A DNA stretch of 64,000 bases from Spisula solida (lineage: Eukaryota; Mollusca; Bivalvia; Venerida; Mactridae), in contig OX365955.1 of NCBI GenBank assembly GCA_947247005.1, positions 8,628,001 through 8,692,000 on the forward strand. The letters run 5' to 3'. The notes beneath the pieces are model-generated. The model saw nothing but the letters and a program-made list of their open reading frames with translations, made no database searches and was not told where the DNA came from. Both the position numbers and the translations under genes were made by a program. This document shows, piece by piece, positions 53,766 through 64,000 of this stretch; within the stretch, counting starts at the first letter, position 1; each line of letters opens with the position of its first letter.

Positions 53766-55114
53766 GAATTATGTCTTGATTATGTATTGTTCGTTTATAT
53801 AGTCCAAGTTTTCATAGTAATATTCTGTTTGCTCATCAGTTGCGAATGTGTCTGGGTCTAAATATGCTGGCGTTGTTATATTTGATCGTTTGTGCACATG
53901 ACTAACTTGATAGTTGAATTAATTCTGCATCTTCAAAAGACGTAGATGCTAGTTCTTCAAATCCAATTTTCCATTTTGTCCTAGGATATCGGCAGGTATA
54001 ACTGTAAAGTTCGTTGTTTGGATGGCATTGTGTTCTAAGAAGACTCGAACTCAACGTGTAATTGGTCTGAATGGTTAACAACTAGATGATCAACGGTTTC
54101 CTGGGTGGTTGCGTCAAACGAAGTTCTCTGCAATATGTAAAAATATGAATTACTACTTTTGTATGAGTAACAATACCTATTGTCTTAATTTAACAACCTT
54201 AAAGGGGCATGCCGCCAGGAACTGAAGTGTCTCGAATAGCAATCACATTTGTATCATTTTAATACCTAAGTCAAAAAATGAAAACCCTGTAGAAAGTTAT
54301 GAAATATACCGCTAGTTTTATAAAAAAAATCGATGTACAAAATATCGAAGCGAGCGTTATAGAGTAATTTTGTAAGTAATATTCTTCTTTGACTGGTAAT
54401 AGTTGGTTTTTCAAGTGATAAACGCAATTTTGTTGTGTGCAAACCAAAACATGCCCCTCAAAATGACTATAATCTATTTCGGCATTGAGCTTCAAGCGAT
54501 ACAAAATTGTGTCTCAACCGTTGCCAAATAAGCCTATGTGTCCTAAACGTTGCTACTTTTTAGCTGATATTCTCTGGAGAATTCCAACGGGTGCGTGGTG
54601 TTCGTAGCGGCGCTAATGCAAATCTAAAGACTGCTATTTTTGACACTTGCAAATCAGTAATCAACACAATTGTACATATGACCAAGGGGATCTGATTCAA
54701 GGGCATTTAACAAAGTGTCCATTTATAGAACAAGGTATGTGCGACAATATGACTGAATAAAACTGCAGTTCTCGACTCGTCCAATTTCCAGGTTCAACAC
54801 GGTTTTATTGAATAATATAACAATACCGGACAGAATTTATTATCTGCATCGATGAACGCCGCAATTCTAGCTGCATCGTATCCAACAAAAATTTAAACAT
54901 AAAAGCAATATAAATGACTAGAAGAAATGAAGAAACAAGCGCCTACATTTTGCGTTCAAAGTGTCCGCCATCTTCGTGTGTCTCGACCGGCTCACGGAAA
55001 ATTCGACCGGCGCAGTTGCACAAAAGTGCACAACGGCATGAACTTTTGGGTCATTAGGACATAAGTAAGACAACTCATTTGGGATGGGAGTAAGTTTGAT
55101 TATTACGTGCTCAG

Positions 55115-56835
55115 GTGTATAGATTCAACGTGACACAACAGCACACAGGAATGCGGCATGGTGGATATTCAACGTGACCTTAAAACACACAGAAATGTGA
55201 CATGGCCGAAAGATTCAATGGACGCAAAAAAACCACAGGAATTTGGCATGGTGGATAGATTCAACGTGACACAACATCGCACAGGAATGTGACATGGTGG
55301 ATAGATTCAACGTGACTCAGCAGTACACAGGAATGTGGCATAGTGGATAGGTTCCACGTGACACAACAGCACACAGGAATGTGGCATGGTGGATAGATGC
55401 AATGTGACGCAACAGCACACAGGAATGCGACTTGGTGGATAGATGCAACGTGACACAACAGCACACAGGAATGTGGCAAGGTGGATAGATTCAACGTGAC
55501 GCGACAACACTCCGGAATGTGGCATGGTGGATAGATTCAACGAGACGCGACAGCACACAGGAATGTGGCATGGTGGATAGATTCAACGTGACCTAACAGC
55601 ACACAGGAATGTGGCATGGTGGATAGATTCAACGTGACGTCACAGGACACAGGAATGTGGCATGGTAGATGGGTTCAACATGACACAACAGCACACAGGA
55701 ATGTGGCATGGTGGATAGATTCAACGTGACCTAACAGCAGACAGGAATGTGGCATGGTGTATAGATTCAACGTGACGCAACAGCACACAGGATTGTGGCA
55801 TGGTGGATAGATGCAACGTGACACAACAGCACACAGGAATGTGGCAAGGTGGATAGATTCAACGTGACGCGACAACACTCCAGAATGTGGCATGGTGGAT
55901 ATTCAACGTGTCATCACAGGACACAGGAATGTGGCATGGTGGATAGATGCAACGTGACACAACAGCACACAGGAATGTGGCATGGTGGATAGATTCAACG
56001 AGACGCGACAGCACTCCGGAATGTGGCATGGTGGATATTCAACGTGTCATCACAGGACACAGGAATGTGGCATGGTGGATATTCAACGTGACATCACAGC
56101 ACACAGGAATGTGGCATGGTGGATAGATTCAACGTGACCTAACAGCAGACAGGAATGTGGCATGGTGTATAGATTCAACGTGACGCAACAGCACACAGGA
56201 ATGTGGCATGGTGGATAGATGCAATGTGACGCAACAGCACACATGAATGCGACATGGTGGATAGATGCAATGTGACACAACAGCACACAGGAATGGGGCA
56301 TGGTGGACAGATTCAGCGTGACGCAACAACACACAGGACTGGGGCATGGTGGATAGATTCGACGTGACCTAACGGCACACAGGAATGTGGCATGGTGGAT
56401 AGATGCAATGTGACGCAATAGCACACAGGAATGCGACATAGTGGATAGATGCAATGTGACACAACAGCACACAGGAATAGGGCATGGTGGACAGATTCAG
56501 CGTGACGCAACAACACACAGGACTGGGGCATGGTGGATAGATTCGACGTGACCTAACAGCACACAGAAATGGGGCATGGTGGATAGATTCAGCGTGACGC
56601 AACAATACACAGGAATGTGGCATGGTGGATAGATTCAGCGTGACGCAACAATACACAGGAATGTGGCATGGTGGATAGTCAGCGTGACGCAACAACACAC
56701 AGGAATGTGGCATGGTGGATAGATTCAGCGTGACGCAACAACACACAGGAATGTGGCATGGTGGATAGATTCAGCGTGACGCAACAGCACACAGAAATGG
56801 GGCAGGGTGGATAGACTCAACATGACGCACACTTT
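55115..56835 (+). repeat. 46-bp satellite array 1, ~37 copies
   Basis: Unit 'gcacacaggaatgtggcatg' plus 'gtggatagattcaacgtgac' plus about six variable bases (acaaca, gcaaca, ctaaca). Some units lack three to four bases (gtggatattcaacg). Because 46 is not a multiple of three, open frames here cycle through all phases and are not genes. Variants recur in blocks, implying multi-unit duplications. The array ends about 800 bp before the TRIM-like gene. Confidence 0.97.
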
Positions 56836-57631
56836 GGATTCCAGTTCAGGCGTCAATGGAAGGTTTAGGCTGTGGCAATCGTTGGAGAGGGCTTCCGTAA
56901 TATTGTTGTAAATTTGCCAAATTCCTTAGTGTATAAGTAATGCAATTTTCAATATCATAAGACGCTACTCGTTTCTGTGAACGGATAATTTTAAGTACAG
57001 ATAAGGTTAATGCCGTTCAAGTATAAAGTAAGACGTTCTACGCAACCCATGACCACCAGTTACCAGGAACATGCTACATGCTTCCAACGTTTTCGCCATT
57101 AGACCGGCCGGTCGATCAGCACTACACACCACTTGATATATGTCCGCCGCCTGTGCATTGTCATTCATCCAACCCACCTACGTGCCAGAACTCATGTTTG
57201 GTCATCGCTGTCTTTCTGTGATGTTGATTTGGACTTTTCCCATAAACTAATTACATGCAATATAAATCTGACACTGAAAATCTGTGTGTGTTACTTTTGC
57301 TGATTTGGTTACTTTTAATGTAGATGTTTGTACATGACCCTAAATTATGTTGTTGATAATATTTAAATTAATATACAAGGCTAAAGTAGACCAATATCAC
57401 AACGGCAGTGATTGTGTATAAAAATGGGTTATCTGTAACAGATAAACATAATGTTAGTCTATGTAGACGACACTTTTATTTTATCTATATAAGTCATTTC
57501 ATTTTTGCCAATTGATTGGGTGTTATTCGACCGTCTGCGTACGTATATTGTCTAAGTAAGGCTTGAACGTTCAGCGCGTGAGGTTATAAATGGTAATAGG
57601 ATCATGTAAAATGGTTATTAAATGATTCCAC

Positions 57632-59365
57632 ATGGCGACCTCTGGAGGATCAAACTTTGGCGAGTCTTTTTATAAGGGTTCTGCCGATGATTTCGAGAAC
57701 GTTTGTGAACCGTGTAAAGACGCTGGAGATTTCGTTGAAGCGTCTGGATATTGTCAGAATTGTGAGGAATATCTGTGTGTAACGTGCATGAAAACTCACT
57801 GCCGACCAAAGCCATGTAGACATCATGTCGTGTTAGATAAACAGCAAATGCCACAAAGTAAGCCGAGAATATCAAAGGTTCCATTATGTACAATAACATG
57901 CAAAAATCACCCATTGGAGTGCTTGAAATTCTATTGCAAGAAGCATAATGTTGCTGGATGTGGGGACTGTATGATTCTTGATCACAAAACGTGTGATGTT
58001 GACTACATTTCCACAATTGCTGACGGATATGCCACCAACACGGAATACATTTCGATCCTGCAGAAGTTGGATACACTTCAAACGGAAGCTGCAGATAAAC
58101 TTAAAAACGCAGGTCAATCATTTAAAAACGCAGTGGCGACCGTGGAAAAGGCAATAGCCGATATCAACAAATATCGAAAAGATGTGAATACCTATTTCGA
58201 CAAAGTTGAACGTACTTTGATTGACAAATGTAAAGAAATTAAGAAATTGAATCAACGCGAATCCAAGAAAAACTGCGATAAACTGAAATCTTCAAGTACA
58301 CACCTGAATGATCTCCATGCACGTCTGACGTCAAACATAGAAAATACGGCGAATTTGTTCGTATGGACAAAAGAATCACAGACAGATTTGGCAGGACTTG
58401 AAAACGAACTGATAGCCCTACAGAAGGCACAACATCAATGTATTGATTTTGTGAAAAACGCTGCACTGACAACAGTAACAACAACGTCTGGGACGTCGTT
58501 AGGCGAATTGAAATTTTCCGATGTACCAGTATTTTCCAGTGTACAGCGTAAACGTATAATGGAAACAGTTGCACAGCACAAAACATACATTAGCGTGGTG
58601 GACAGCACTGGTATAAAGGATTGTTATATCACCGGCCTGGTACATGTACGTGAGAATATGATCGCATGTACTGATTGGTTTAACAAGTCGTTGAAGCTTG
58701 TTGACACCAAACAAGGTAAACTATTGCATACAGTCTCAGTGATGAGCGCTCCATGGGATATTACATCTATATCTCACGATACATTTGCTGTCACTATTAG
58801 CAAACAGATTCAGTTACTTGAAGTGAAGAATGACATTATATCACTGAAGAACGTTATTGATGTGAATGGTGGATGTCGTGGTATTGATTGTGTTGAAGAT
58901 AAACTTGTTGTCTCGTATGACCAACCATCGAAGGTTGAGATTTTAGATTTACATGGCAACGTTCTGAAACTTATATGTTCTGACAACAATGGTAAGAACC
59001 TATTTAAGTGTCCATATTATGTTGCGTGGTCACGTGACGGTAGTAGCATCTACGTGTCTGACCACAGTAATCATTCTGTCATCAAACTAACGGTAGATGG
59101 AACAGTACTAGCTTCATACAAAGACACAGAACAGAACAAATCCCGAGGAGTGTTTGTTTGCCATGATAGGTCCGTGTTGGTTTGTTACGGTAAACGTATC
59201 ATAGCACTGTCTGGTGACCTTCAGACTCGGAAAGTATTTTTCAATGGAGATGATGATGCTCGTGTTGTGGCAATATGCTGTGACAAAGAAGAGAGAAAGC
59301 TTTGTTTCAGCTATAGATCGTTTATTGGACTTAGTAAAAAAATCCGTGTATTTACACTTGTATAA
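57632..59365 (+). CDS. TRIM-like protein: two B-boxes, coiled coil, C-terminal propeller-like region, no RING
   Basis: Single exon, 577 aa, ATG to TAA. The first zinc-binding B-box spans residues ~25-66 (C25, C28, then C41, C44, C49, C52 and a His/Cys cluster ending R-H-H). The second spans ~86-122 (C86, H93, C102, H105, C110, C113, H118, C121), a typical B-box 2. Residues ~137-275 are a charged helical coiled coil. Residues ~300-577 show repeated beta-strand blocks of the NHL/WD type (for example R-G-I-D-C-V-E-D-K-L-V-V and W-S-R-D-G-S-S-I-Y-V-S-D). TRIM proteins usually act as RING E3 ligases; this one lacks the RING, so it may be a scaffold, substrate adaptor or regulator of RING-bearing relatives. 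Genes of this shape form very large families in bivalves, often linked by inference to immunity. It is flanked by two arrays of the same satellite. The lack of introns and the intact frame make the gene call strong. Confidence 0.92.
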   Translation: MATSGGSNFGESFYKGSADDFENVCEPCKDAGDFVEASGYCQNCEEYLCVTCMKTHCRPKPCRHHVVLDKQQMPQSKPRISKVPLCTITCKNHPLECLKFYCKKHNVAGCGDCMILDHKTCDVDYISTIADGYATNTEYISILQKLDTLQTEAADKLKNAGQSFKNAVATVEKAIADINKYRKDVNTYFDKVERTLIDKCKEIKKLNQRESKKNCDKLKSSSTHLNDLHARLTSNIENTANLFVWTKESQTDLAGLENELIALQKAQHQCIDFVKNAALTTVTTTSGTSLGELKFSDVPVFSSVQRKRIMETVAQHKTYISVVDSTGIKDCYITGLVHVRENMIACTDWFNKSLKLVDTKQGKLLHTVSVMSAPWDITSISHDTFAVTISKQIQLLEVKNDIISLKNVIDVNGGCRGIDCVEDKLVVSYDQPSKVEILDLHGNVLKLICSDNNGKNLFKCPYYVAWSRDGSSIYVSDHSNHSVIKLTVDGTVLASYKDTEQNKSRGVFVCHDRSVLVCYGKRIIALSGDLQTRKVFFNGDDDARVVAICCDKEERKLCFSYRSFIGLSKKIRVFTLV

Positions 59366-59814
59366 CGAGTTCATGATCTTTAATGCAGACGTTATATCTG
59401 ACCTGATAGCGCACACACACAGTGATATACGTGTACAATGTATATGTACGTCACAAGTAGCATACAATTGTATGAACTTTTTTTTCTTCTAAAAATTCCT
59501 GATCAATTTGAACAAAAATGACTATTTCATTAAAAGTGTTTCTATCATCATCATTTGAAAATGCATTAGTTATGGTTGTAGTATTTTAGTTGTTCGTCAC
59601 AAAAAAATTAGAGATTCCAGTATATAATTAAACACCGTACAATTGTATGAACTCGTTATGTAAACATTTAATGTGGGTGTATCTGTATTGTGCAAGGTCA
59701 GTTTTAACAAGTTAACAAGAATGGCTATTTCAATGGAAAATATACCTCTTTGTATCATCATTTGAAGAATAATTATTGGTGGATATAGTACATTCGTCAA
59801 CATCTGTACACGAA

Positions 59815-59882
59815 TGCAAAATCGGTAGAGCATTCGCCCTGTACGCGAAGGGTCACAGGTTCGAGCCCTGGTCTTGTTGTAC
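59815..59882 (+). repeat. tRNA-like pseudogene or SINE head
   Basis: 'atcggtagagcattcgccct' and 'cacaggttcgagccctggtc' look like D-arm and T-arm. The anticodon stem TTCGC/GCGAA encloses a seven-base loop, CCTGTAC. The acceptor stem does not pair and the D-stem is short, so it is a decayed tRNA or SINE. Confidence 0.5.
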
Positions 59883-60410
59883 ATTTTTCTCACCCTATTA
59901 CACTACTGAAATTATTAACCAATTCGACAATAAAAGAATAAATACAGATTCGTACTCTTACGTCTAGTAAAGGATATAAAGATAGCATTTGTTTGTTTTG
60001 AGTTGATTAGGTAAATTTATATCTCATGAAGTAGTGATAAATTTTCAACAGTTTCAAGTGTCCACAACATGCGTGATAACCAATGAATGACATCGAACTT
60101 TATTTCAATGATATTAATAATCCATGGTTTAGAATAATAACAAGTATGAATTTTTGTTAATTCCAGTTTGTCAATATATTTAGGTTTTTAAAAATTACGA
60201 AAGTATACATTTTTTGAATGTTTTCTTGAATCAGATATATTTTGTGCAGAATATGTACAATTATTGTATTTAAACATTTATTTTCCTGATTCTAGTATAT
60301 CCAAGAATAAAAGTTGTGATAATACTGTTATGGTATTTTCTTGTGAGTTTGTGTATAAAACATAATCATATTGATTTGTCCAGTTTGACAACACCCGGGA
60401 AAACATGGCT
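59883..60410. other. Non-coding region downstream of the TRIM-like gene
   Basis: AATAAA at 59929-59934 could end the TRIM-like transcript, about 565 bp after its stop. The rest is AT-rich with no recognised gene. Confidence 0.4.
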
Positions 60411-60416
60411 TAATAT

Positions 60417-60510
60417 CAATCTCATTAAAACCAAATCCATATAACGCTTCACTACTTTACACTGATATAGCTAAATGTTAGGGTCTGATTTTAATGAGAT
60501 TGGCTTAATA
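60417..60510. mobile_element. Small inverted-repeat element
   Basis: 'caatctcattaaaaccaaat' is matched by the inverted 'tgattttaatgagattggc' about 70 bp later. Very short; a MITE or hairpin. Confidence 0.55.
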
Positions 60511-60949
60511 TGTAACCAGTCTCAATCTCTTTTCTCCGATTCGGTCCCATTGTCGTGTTCTATGAATTGTCATGGAGGCATTCTCAAGAAAAGGTTTCAA
60601 CCACTAGCCAGATAGGCCCTACTCAAAGCAATCGATGGTGACCAATGGCGACTGGTTCTTGATTGAAACTTTAACTTTGTATGTGCAATAAAACATATAG
60701 TTAGCGAGTTAATTTTACCAGCAAGACCAACGAGACCTGCGGCCATTATTACATGCTTCACCATTGTTGGGTAACAGCGCTGTTGTTTTATCTTGACACC
60801 CGTTAGTTTGTCTTCACATGGATTTCTCCACCCAAATTTAAGGGTGGTGCTTATTCAGGTTTGACGCATTTGATCTACAAGTTATCAAGTGCGGCGGTCG
60901 ATCCTCGTAACAAGATTTTATGGACTTGATCCTAACCAGTACTAACTAA

Positions 60950-61105
60950 GCGTTCCACAATGAACTTGCACCTGCTCCACATGTGGAAGAAAATTGGCAT
61001 TGATGTCTAATATTCATGGAATGTTACGACCTGCCGCGACCAGGAATCCAGAAATCGAACACGGATCGCCGGGTACTTACCTATGGATCACGACCGCGGC
61101 TCTTT
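60950..61105 (-). mobile_element. tRNA-derived SINE, copy at 61.0 kb
   Basis: Minus strand: 'agccgcggtcgtgatcca', 'gatccgtgttcgatttctgg' (B-box region with a small insertion), 'cctggtcgcggc', then the body 'caattttcttccacatgtgg'. Same family as 34790-34945. The body motif is also in the SINE at 15635-16180. Confidence 0.7.
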
Positions 61106-61807
61106 TATACAAGTAGACATCACATGCGTATATAAATTCCCAGCTTTAGTCGATCTGCTTGTGGTATCAGACTTAGTCACACCCACGGGTATGAACGAAG
61201 ACACTAAAGTATTCAAGTATCGTTGAATAGCGGTTTTACAAGTGACATATTACCAAGGATGTTTGCAGTTTATATGTACCTCATATCGCGTATTGAGTAC
61301 ATGCTTTGATTGAGCGTATTGGATCGTAACCAGAGTAAATTTGGTATATTCCATACATGCATTTCATTTTCGCTTGTGAAAAGCAAAGGTGAAAGGTCTA
61401 AGCAGTATAACCTATTCAACACTAAGATCAGCTGAACATTTCAGACCACCATGCCCAGGTCCATTTTCACTTCTATGCTTTGTTATTGAACCTTACTATT
61501 AAAACATTATGTAATAATAATCTGTTTTCAAGGTGCCATTACATATATAGTATACAGTATAGTATATAGTCTTTTTGTGATTTAACTGTATATTTTTGTA
61601 AAGTTGGTTACCGACAACTTGTTTACACATGACGTTACTCTCATTGTTGGTGTACATCGTGATTTTACAACATCCTTACCATTAAATATAAATTGGGTTT
61701 CATCACAGCTTTTAATGGTCAATAGATATAGTGACTATTTATTGTTACTTTCACTTAGGTGACTCTTAGCCCTGAAGCTTATCAGTTAAGATACACGCAC
61801 ATTTATA

Positions 61808-62798
61808 ATGTTTTCCTCTTAAAGTGATATGAGTGTAAGTAAAACACGAGGCTTCCGTGGGAAAATAATGTGGAGTTTCTCGTGTTCTATGCGGACCAGT
61901 GTGACAAAGAATATAAACCTCAAATTTGTGCACGTACTCATGTACACGTTCTATTTCGCAACCTCCCTATAATCAGGCCACATACTGGTACAATTTGAAT
62001 TGATAAACAAGTGTGATAGTATATCTTAATTTCAAATACAGCTTACGACATGTATTTAGTTATATTTCATGAAGCCGACACTTATAAATGATAAAATAAG
62101 CCAACAATAATTTCACCCCATTTATTTCTATGAATGAGAACAAGCTAACTAGATCTATATGTGATGTGATTGATACATCATGTAATCGAATAGATCTCAC
62201 CAAATTGATCAATTAATATACTTGTACGAAAAAAGTACATGATATAATTACTAGTTTGCCGTCTATAAGCATTCGAGCTTACACTGTACGGCTCCATCTG
62301 TAGCAATGAAAAGTAAGAACGAATTGGACCAGCACTCAACCTAACAGAAAGATTGCGCCTATAGCCAGTAGTAAAGCTGCTACACCACACCACATGTGTA
62401 ATAGGACAATAGCACTGACGTATGTACGTAAAGTCCGTTTATTCAGTTACTTGTATTCAAACCTAGCAATATCATAACATTGCATTTTTACTGTTTTAAA
62501 CATTTTAATTGGACAAAAGGGGAGTTTAAACCAATTTAAAATAATATACTTAGAAGAGAAATTGCAATATTATACATGTATACTCAATGTTCATGTAAAT
62601 AAGTGACTGACCTGATTAATCTATTTATATATACTAGCATTGTCATTGTCTGCAATAATATAGCATCGTCGTATGTTCTACAAAAAGGTCAAATAATAAA
62701 ATGCTCGTCCATATATTAAGAGCATAATTATAATACTGGTAGTGTTATCTTAAATTGGTCAAACTGGTGTTGGCATACAGATTGTGTTTGTATCACAA
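61808..62798 (+). repeat. Segmental duplication, right copy
   Basis: Homologous to 49508-50617 and, after the CACAA at 62794-62798, to 55029-55110 ('cggcatgaa.ttttgggtc', 'agacaactcat'). It lacks the 4.4-kb element and so preserves its empty site. It leads into the second 46-bp array, as the left copy leads into the first. Confidence 0.85.
62437..62621. mobile_element. 226-bp-family MITE, copy 3
   Basis: Starts 'gtttattcagttacttgtat', ends 'tgactgacctgattaat'. The body matches 50208-50433 with a ~40-bp deletion. Confidence 0.8.
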
Positions 62799-62916
62799 CG
62801 GCATGAAGTTTTGGGTCCTTAGGAGGTGAGTCAGACAACTCATATGGAATAGGAGCCAGTTTGAGTAATTTGTGCAATAAAAGTAAACTACGCTTTTTTA
62901 AAGAGTGGATACGAGG

Positions 62917-64000
62917 CGACATGGTGGATAGATTCAACGTTATCTAACAGCACACAGGAATGTCACATGGTGGATAGATTCAACGTTATCTAACAGCACA
63001 CAGGAATGTCACATGGTGGATAGATTCAACGTTATCTTACAGCACACAGGAATGTCACATGGTGGATAGATTCAACGTTATCTTACAGCATACAGGAATG
63101 TCACATGGTGGATAGATTCAACGTTATCTAACAGCACACAGGAATGTCACATGGTGGATAGATTCAACGTTATCTAACAGCACACAGGAATGTCACATGG
63201 TGGATAGATTCAACGTTATCTAACAGCACACAGGAATGTCACATGGTGGATAGATTCAACGTTATCTAACAGCACACATGAATGTCACATGGTGGATAGA
63301 TTCAACGTTATCTAACAGCACACAGGAATGTCACATGGTGGATAGATTCAACGTTATCTAACAGCACACAGGAATGTCACATGGTGGATAGATTCAACGT
63401 TATCTTACAGCATACAGGAATGTCACATGGTGGATAGATTCAACGTTATCTAACAGCACACAGGAATGTCACATGGTGGATAGATTCAACGTTATCTTAC
63501 AGCACACAGGAATGTCACATGGTGGATAGATTCAACGTTATCTAACAGCACACAGGAATGTCACATGGTGGATAGATTCAACGTTATCTAACAGCACACA
63601 GGAATGTCACATGGTGGATAGATTCAACGTTATCTTACAGCATACAGGAATGTCACATGGTGGATAGATTCAACGTTATCTTACAGCACACAGGAATGTG
63701 GCATGGTGGATATATTCAACATGACACAACAGCACACAGGATTGTGGCATGGTGGATATATTCGACGTGACCTAACAGCACACAGGAATGTGGCATGGTG
63801 GATATATTCGACGTGACCTAACAGCACACAGGAATGTGGCATGGTGGATATATTCGACGTGACCTCTCAGCACACAGGAATGTGAAATGGTGGATAGATA
63901 CAATGTGACACAACAGCACACAGGAATGTGGCATGGTGGATAGGTTCAACGTTATCTAACAGCACACAGGAATGTGACATGGTGGATATATTCAATGTGA
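62917..64000 (+). repeat. 46-bp satellite array 2, >23 copies, runs off the window
   Basis: Unit 'gcacacaggaatgtcacatg' plus 'gtggatagattcaacgttat' plus 'ctaaca' or 'cttaca'. From 62917 to ~63685 copies are almost identical. After 63690 units switch to the array-1 type (gtggcatgg, cgtgacctaaca), with 'gatatattcg' variants. The array continues past the end of the window. Confidence 0.97.

Larger units (their letters stand above)
50618..55028. mobile_element. 4411-bp element with long inverted arms, CACT tips and 5-bp target duplication
   Basis: Left tip CACTGTCGTGTAACTGCGCC; reverse complement of right tip CACTTTTGTGCAACTGCGCC. Flanking direct repeat CACAA at 50613-50617 and 55029-55033. The paralogous right duplication has CACAA once, at 62794-62798, with no insert: the empty site. 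The arms stay recognisably inverted for about 500 bp on the left (to ~51125) and, with an extra ~280 bp near 54640-54930, about 1 kb on the right (to ~54005). The interior holds a MITE (53165-53388), a tRNA-like SINE and a GC-richer repeat (52517-53150). No complete transposase is seen. CACT tips with 5-bp duplications are found in Transib/RAG-like transposons (consensus CACWRTG), but the seventh base does not fit, so the superfamily stays open. Both arms contain exon-like open stretches, described under findings. Confidence 0.88.

Noticed and set aside
55261..56746. Several overlapping minus-strand frames rich in Cys and His
   Set aside because: They are produced by the 46-bp satellite, whose period is not a multiple of three; the apparent Cys/His repeats are not zinc fingers.
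59815..59882. Functional tRNA
   Set aside because: The T-arm and anticodon arm pair, but the acceptor stem does not and the D-arm is irregular.

Overview
The window looks like nuclear DNA of an animal, most likely a bivalve mollusc. It is AT-rich, its genes are split by GT-AG introns, and mobile DNA fills most of it. It holds a Helitron-related 'pearl'-type element with ~158-bp internal repeats, tRNA-derived SINEs, several LINE fragments and many short inverted-repeat elements. It also holds a single-exon B-box/coiled-coil/propeller gene of the kind greatly expanded in bivalves. I see no bacterial genes, rRNA, CRISPR array or intact tRNA. The species is not identifiable from sequence alone.

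Genes. (1) 3340-5155, minus strand: the first two coding exons of a probable type II membrane protein; the rest was not found and may lie beyond base 1. (2) 7501-20175, plus strand: a 12-exon gene whose joins all keep frame (494 aa). It encodes a helical BAR-like domain resembling the fungal eisosome Pil1/Lsp1 family, followed by a Ser/Pro-rich tail with a PPxY motif. (3) 33135-47721, minus strand: a 4-exon gene (243 aa) with an N-terminal membrane segment or signal and a divergent galectin-like domain lacking most sugar-contact residues. (4) 57632-59365, plus strand: a single-exon TRIM-like protein (577 aa) with two B-boxes, a coiled coil and a C-terminal propeller-like region, but no RING.

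Mobile DNA by region. 1-7 kb: an inverted pair of one small TIR element, one copy with an amplified 33-bp repeat, plus two more MITEs and a LINE tail. 7.5-20 kb (introns of gene 2): MITEs, an 81-bp minisatellite, a SINE split by a LINE fragment, and exon 6 squeezed between two copies of one repeat. 20-33 kb: mostly intergenic, with a 1.2-kb TIR element, 21- and 23-bp tandem arrays and a decayed LINE (29.7-32.0 kb) whose RT motif is mutated. 33-48 kb (introns of gene 3): a foldback-like element (35332-39756) with long arms of tandem repeats around a degenerate 42-bp minisatellite, and a LINE (to ~46.44 kb) interrupted by the pearl-type element with a 6-bp target duplication.

48-64 kb: a ~1.1-kb segmental duplication (49.5-50.6 and 61.8-62.8 kb), each copy leading into an array of the same 46-bp satellite, with gene 4 between the arrays. 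The left copy is interrupted by a 4411-bp inverted-repeat element (50618-55028). The right copy preserves the empty target site, so the 5-bp duplication CACAA and the ends beginning CACT can be read directly. This element and the foldback-like element are the strongest candidates for undescribed mobile systems; the Pil1-like animal gene is the most interesting host gene.
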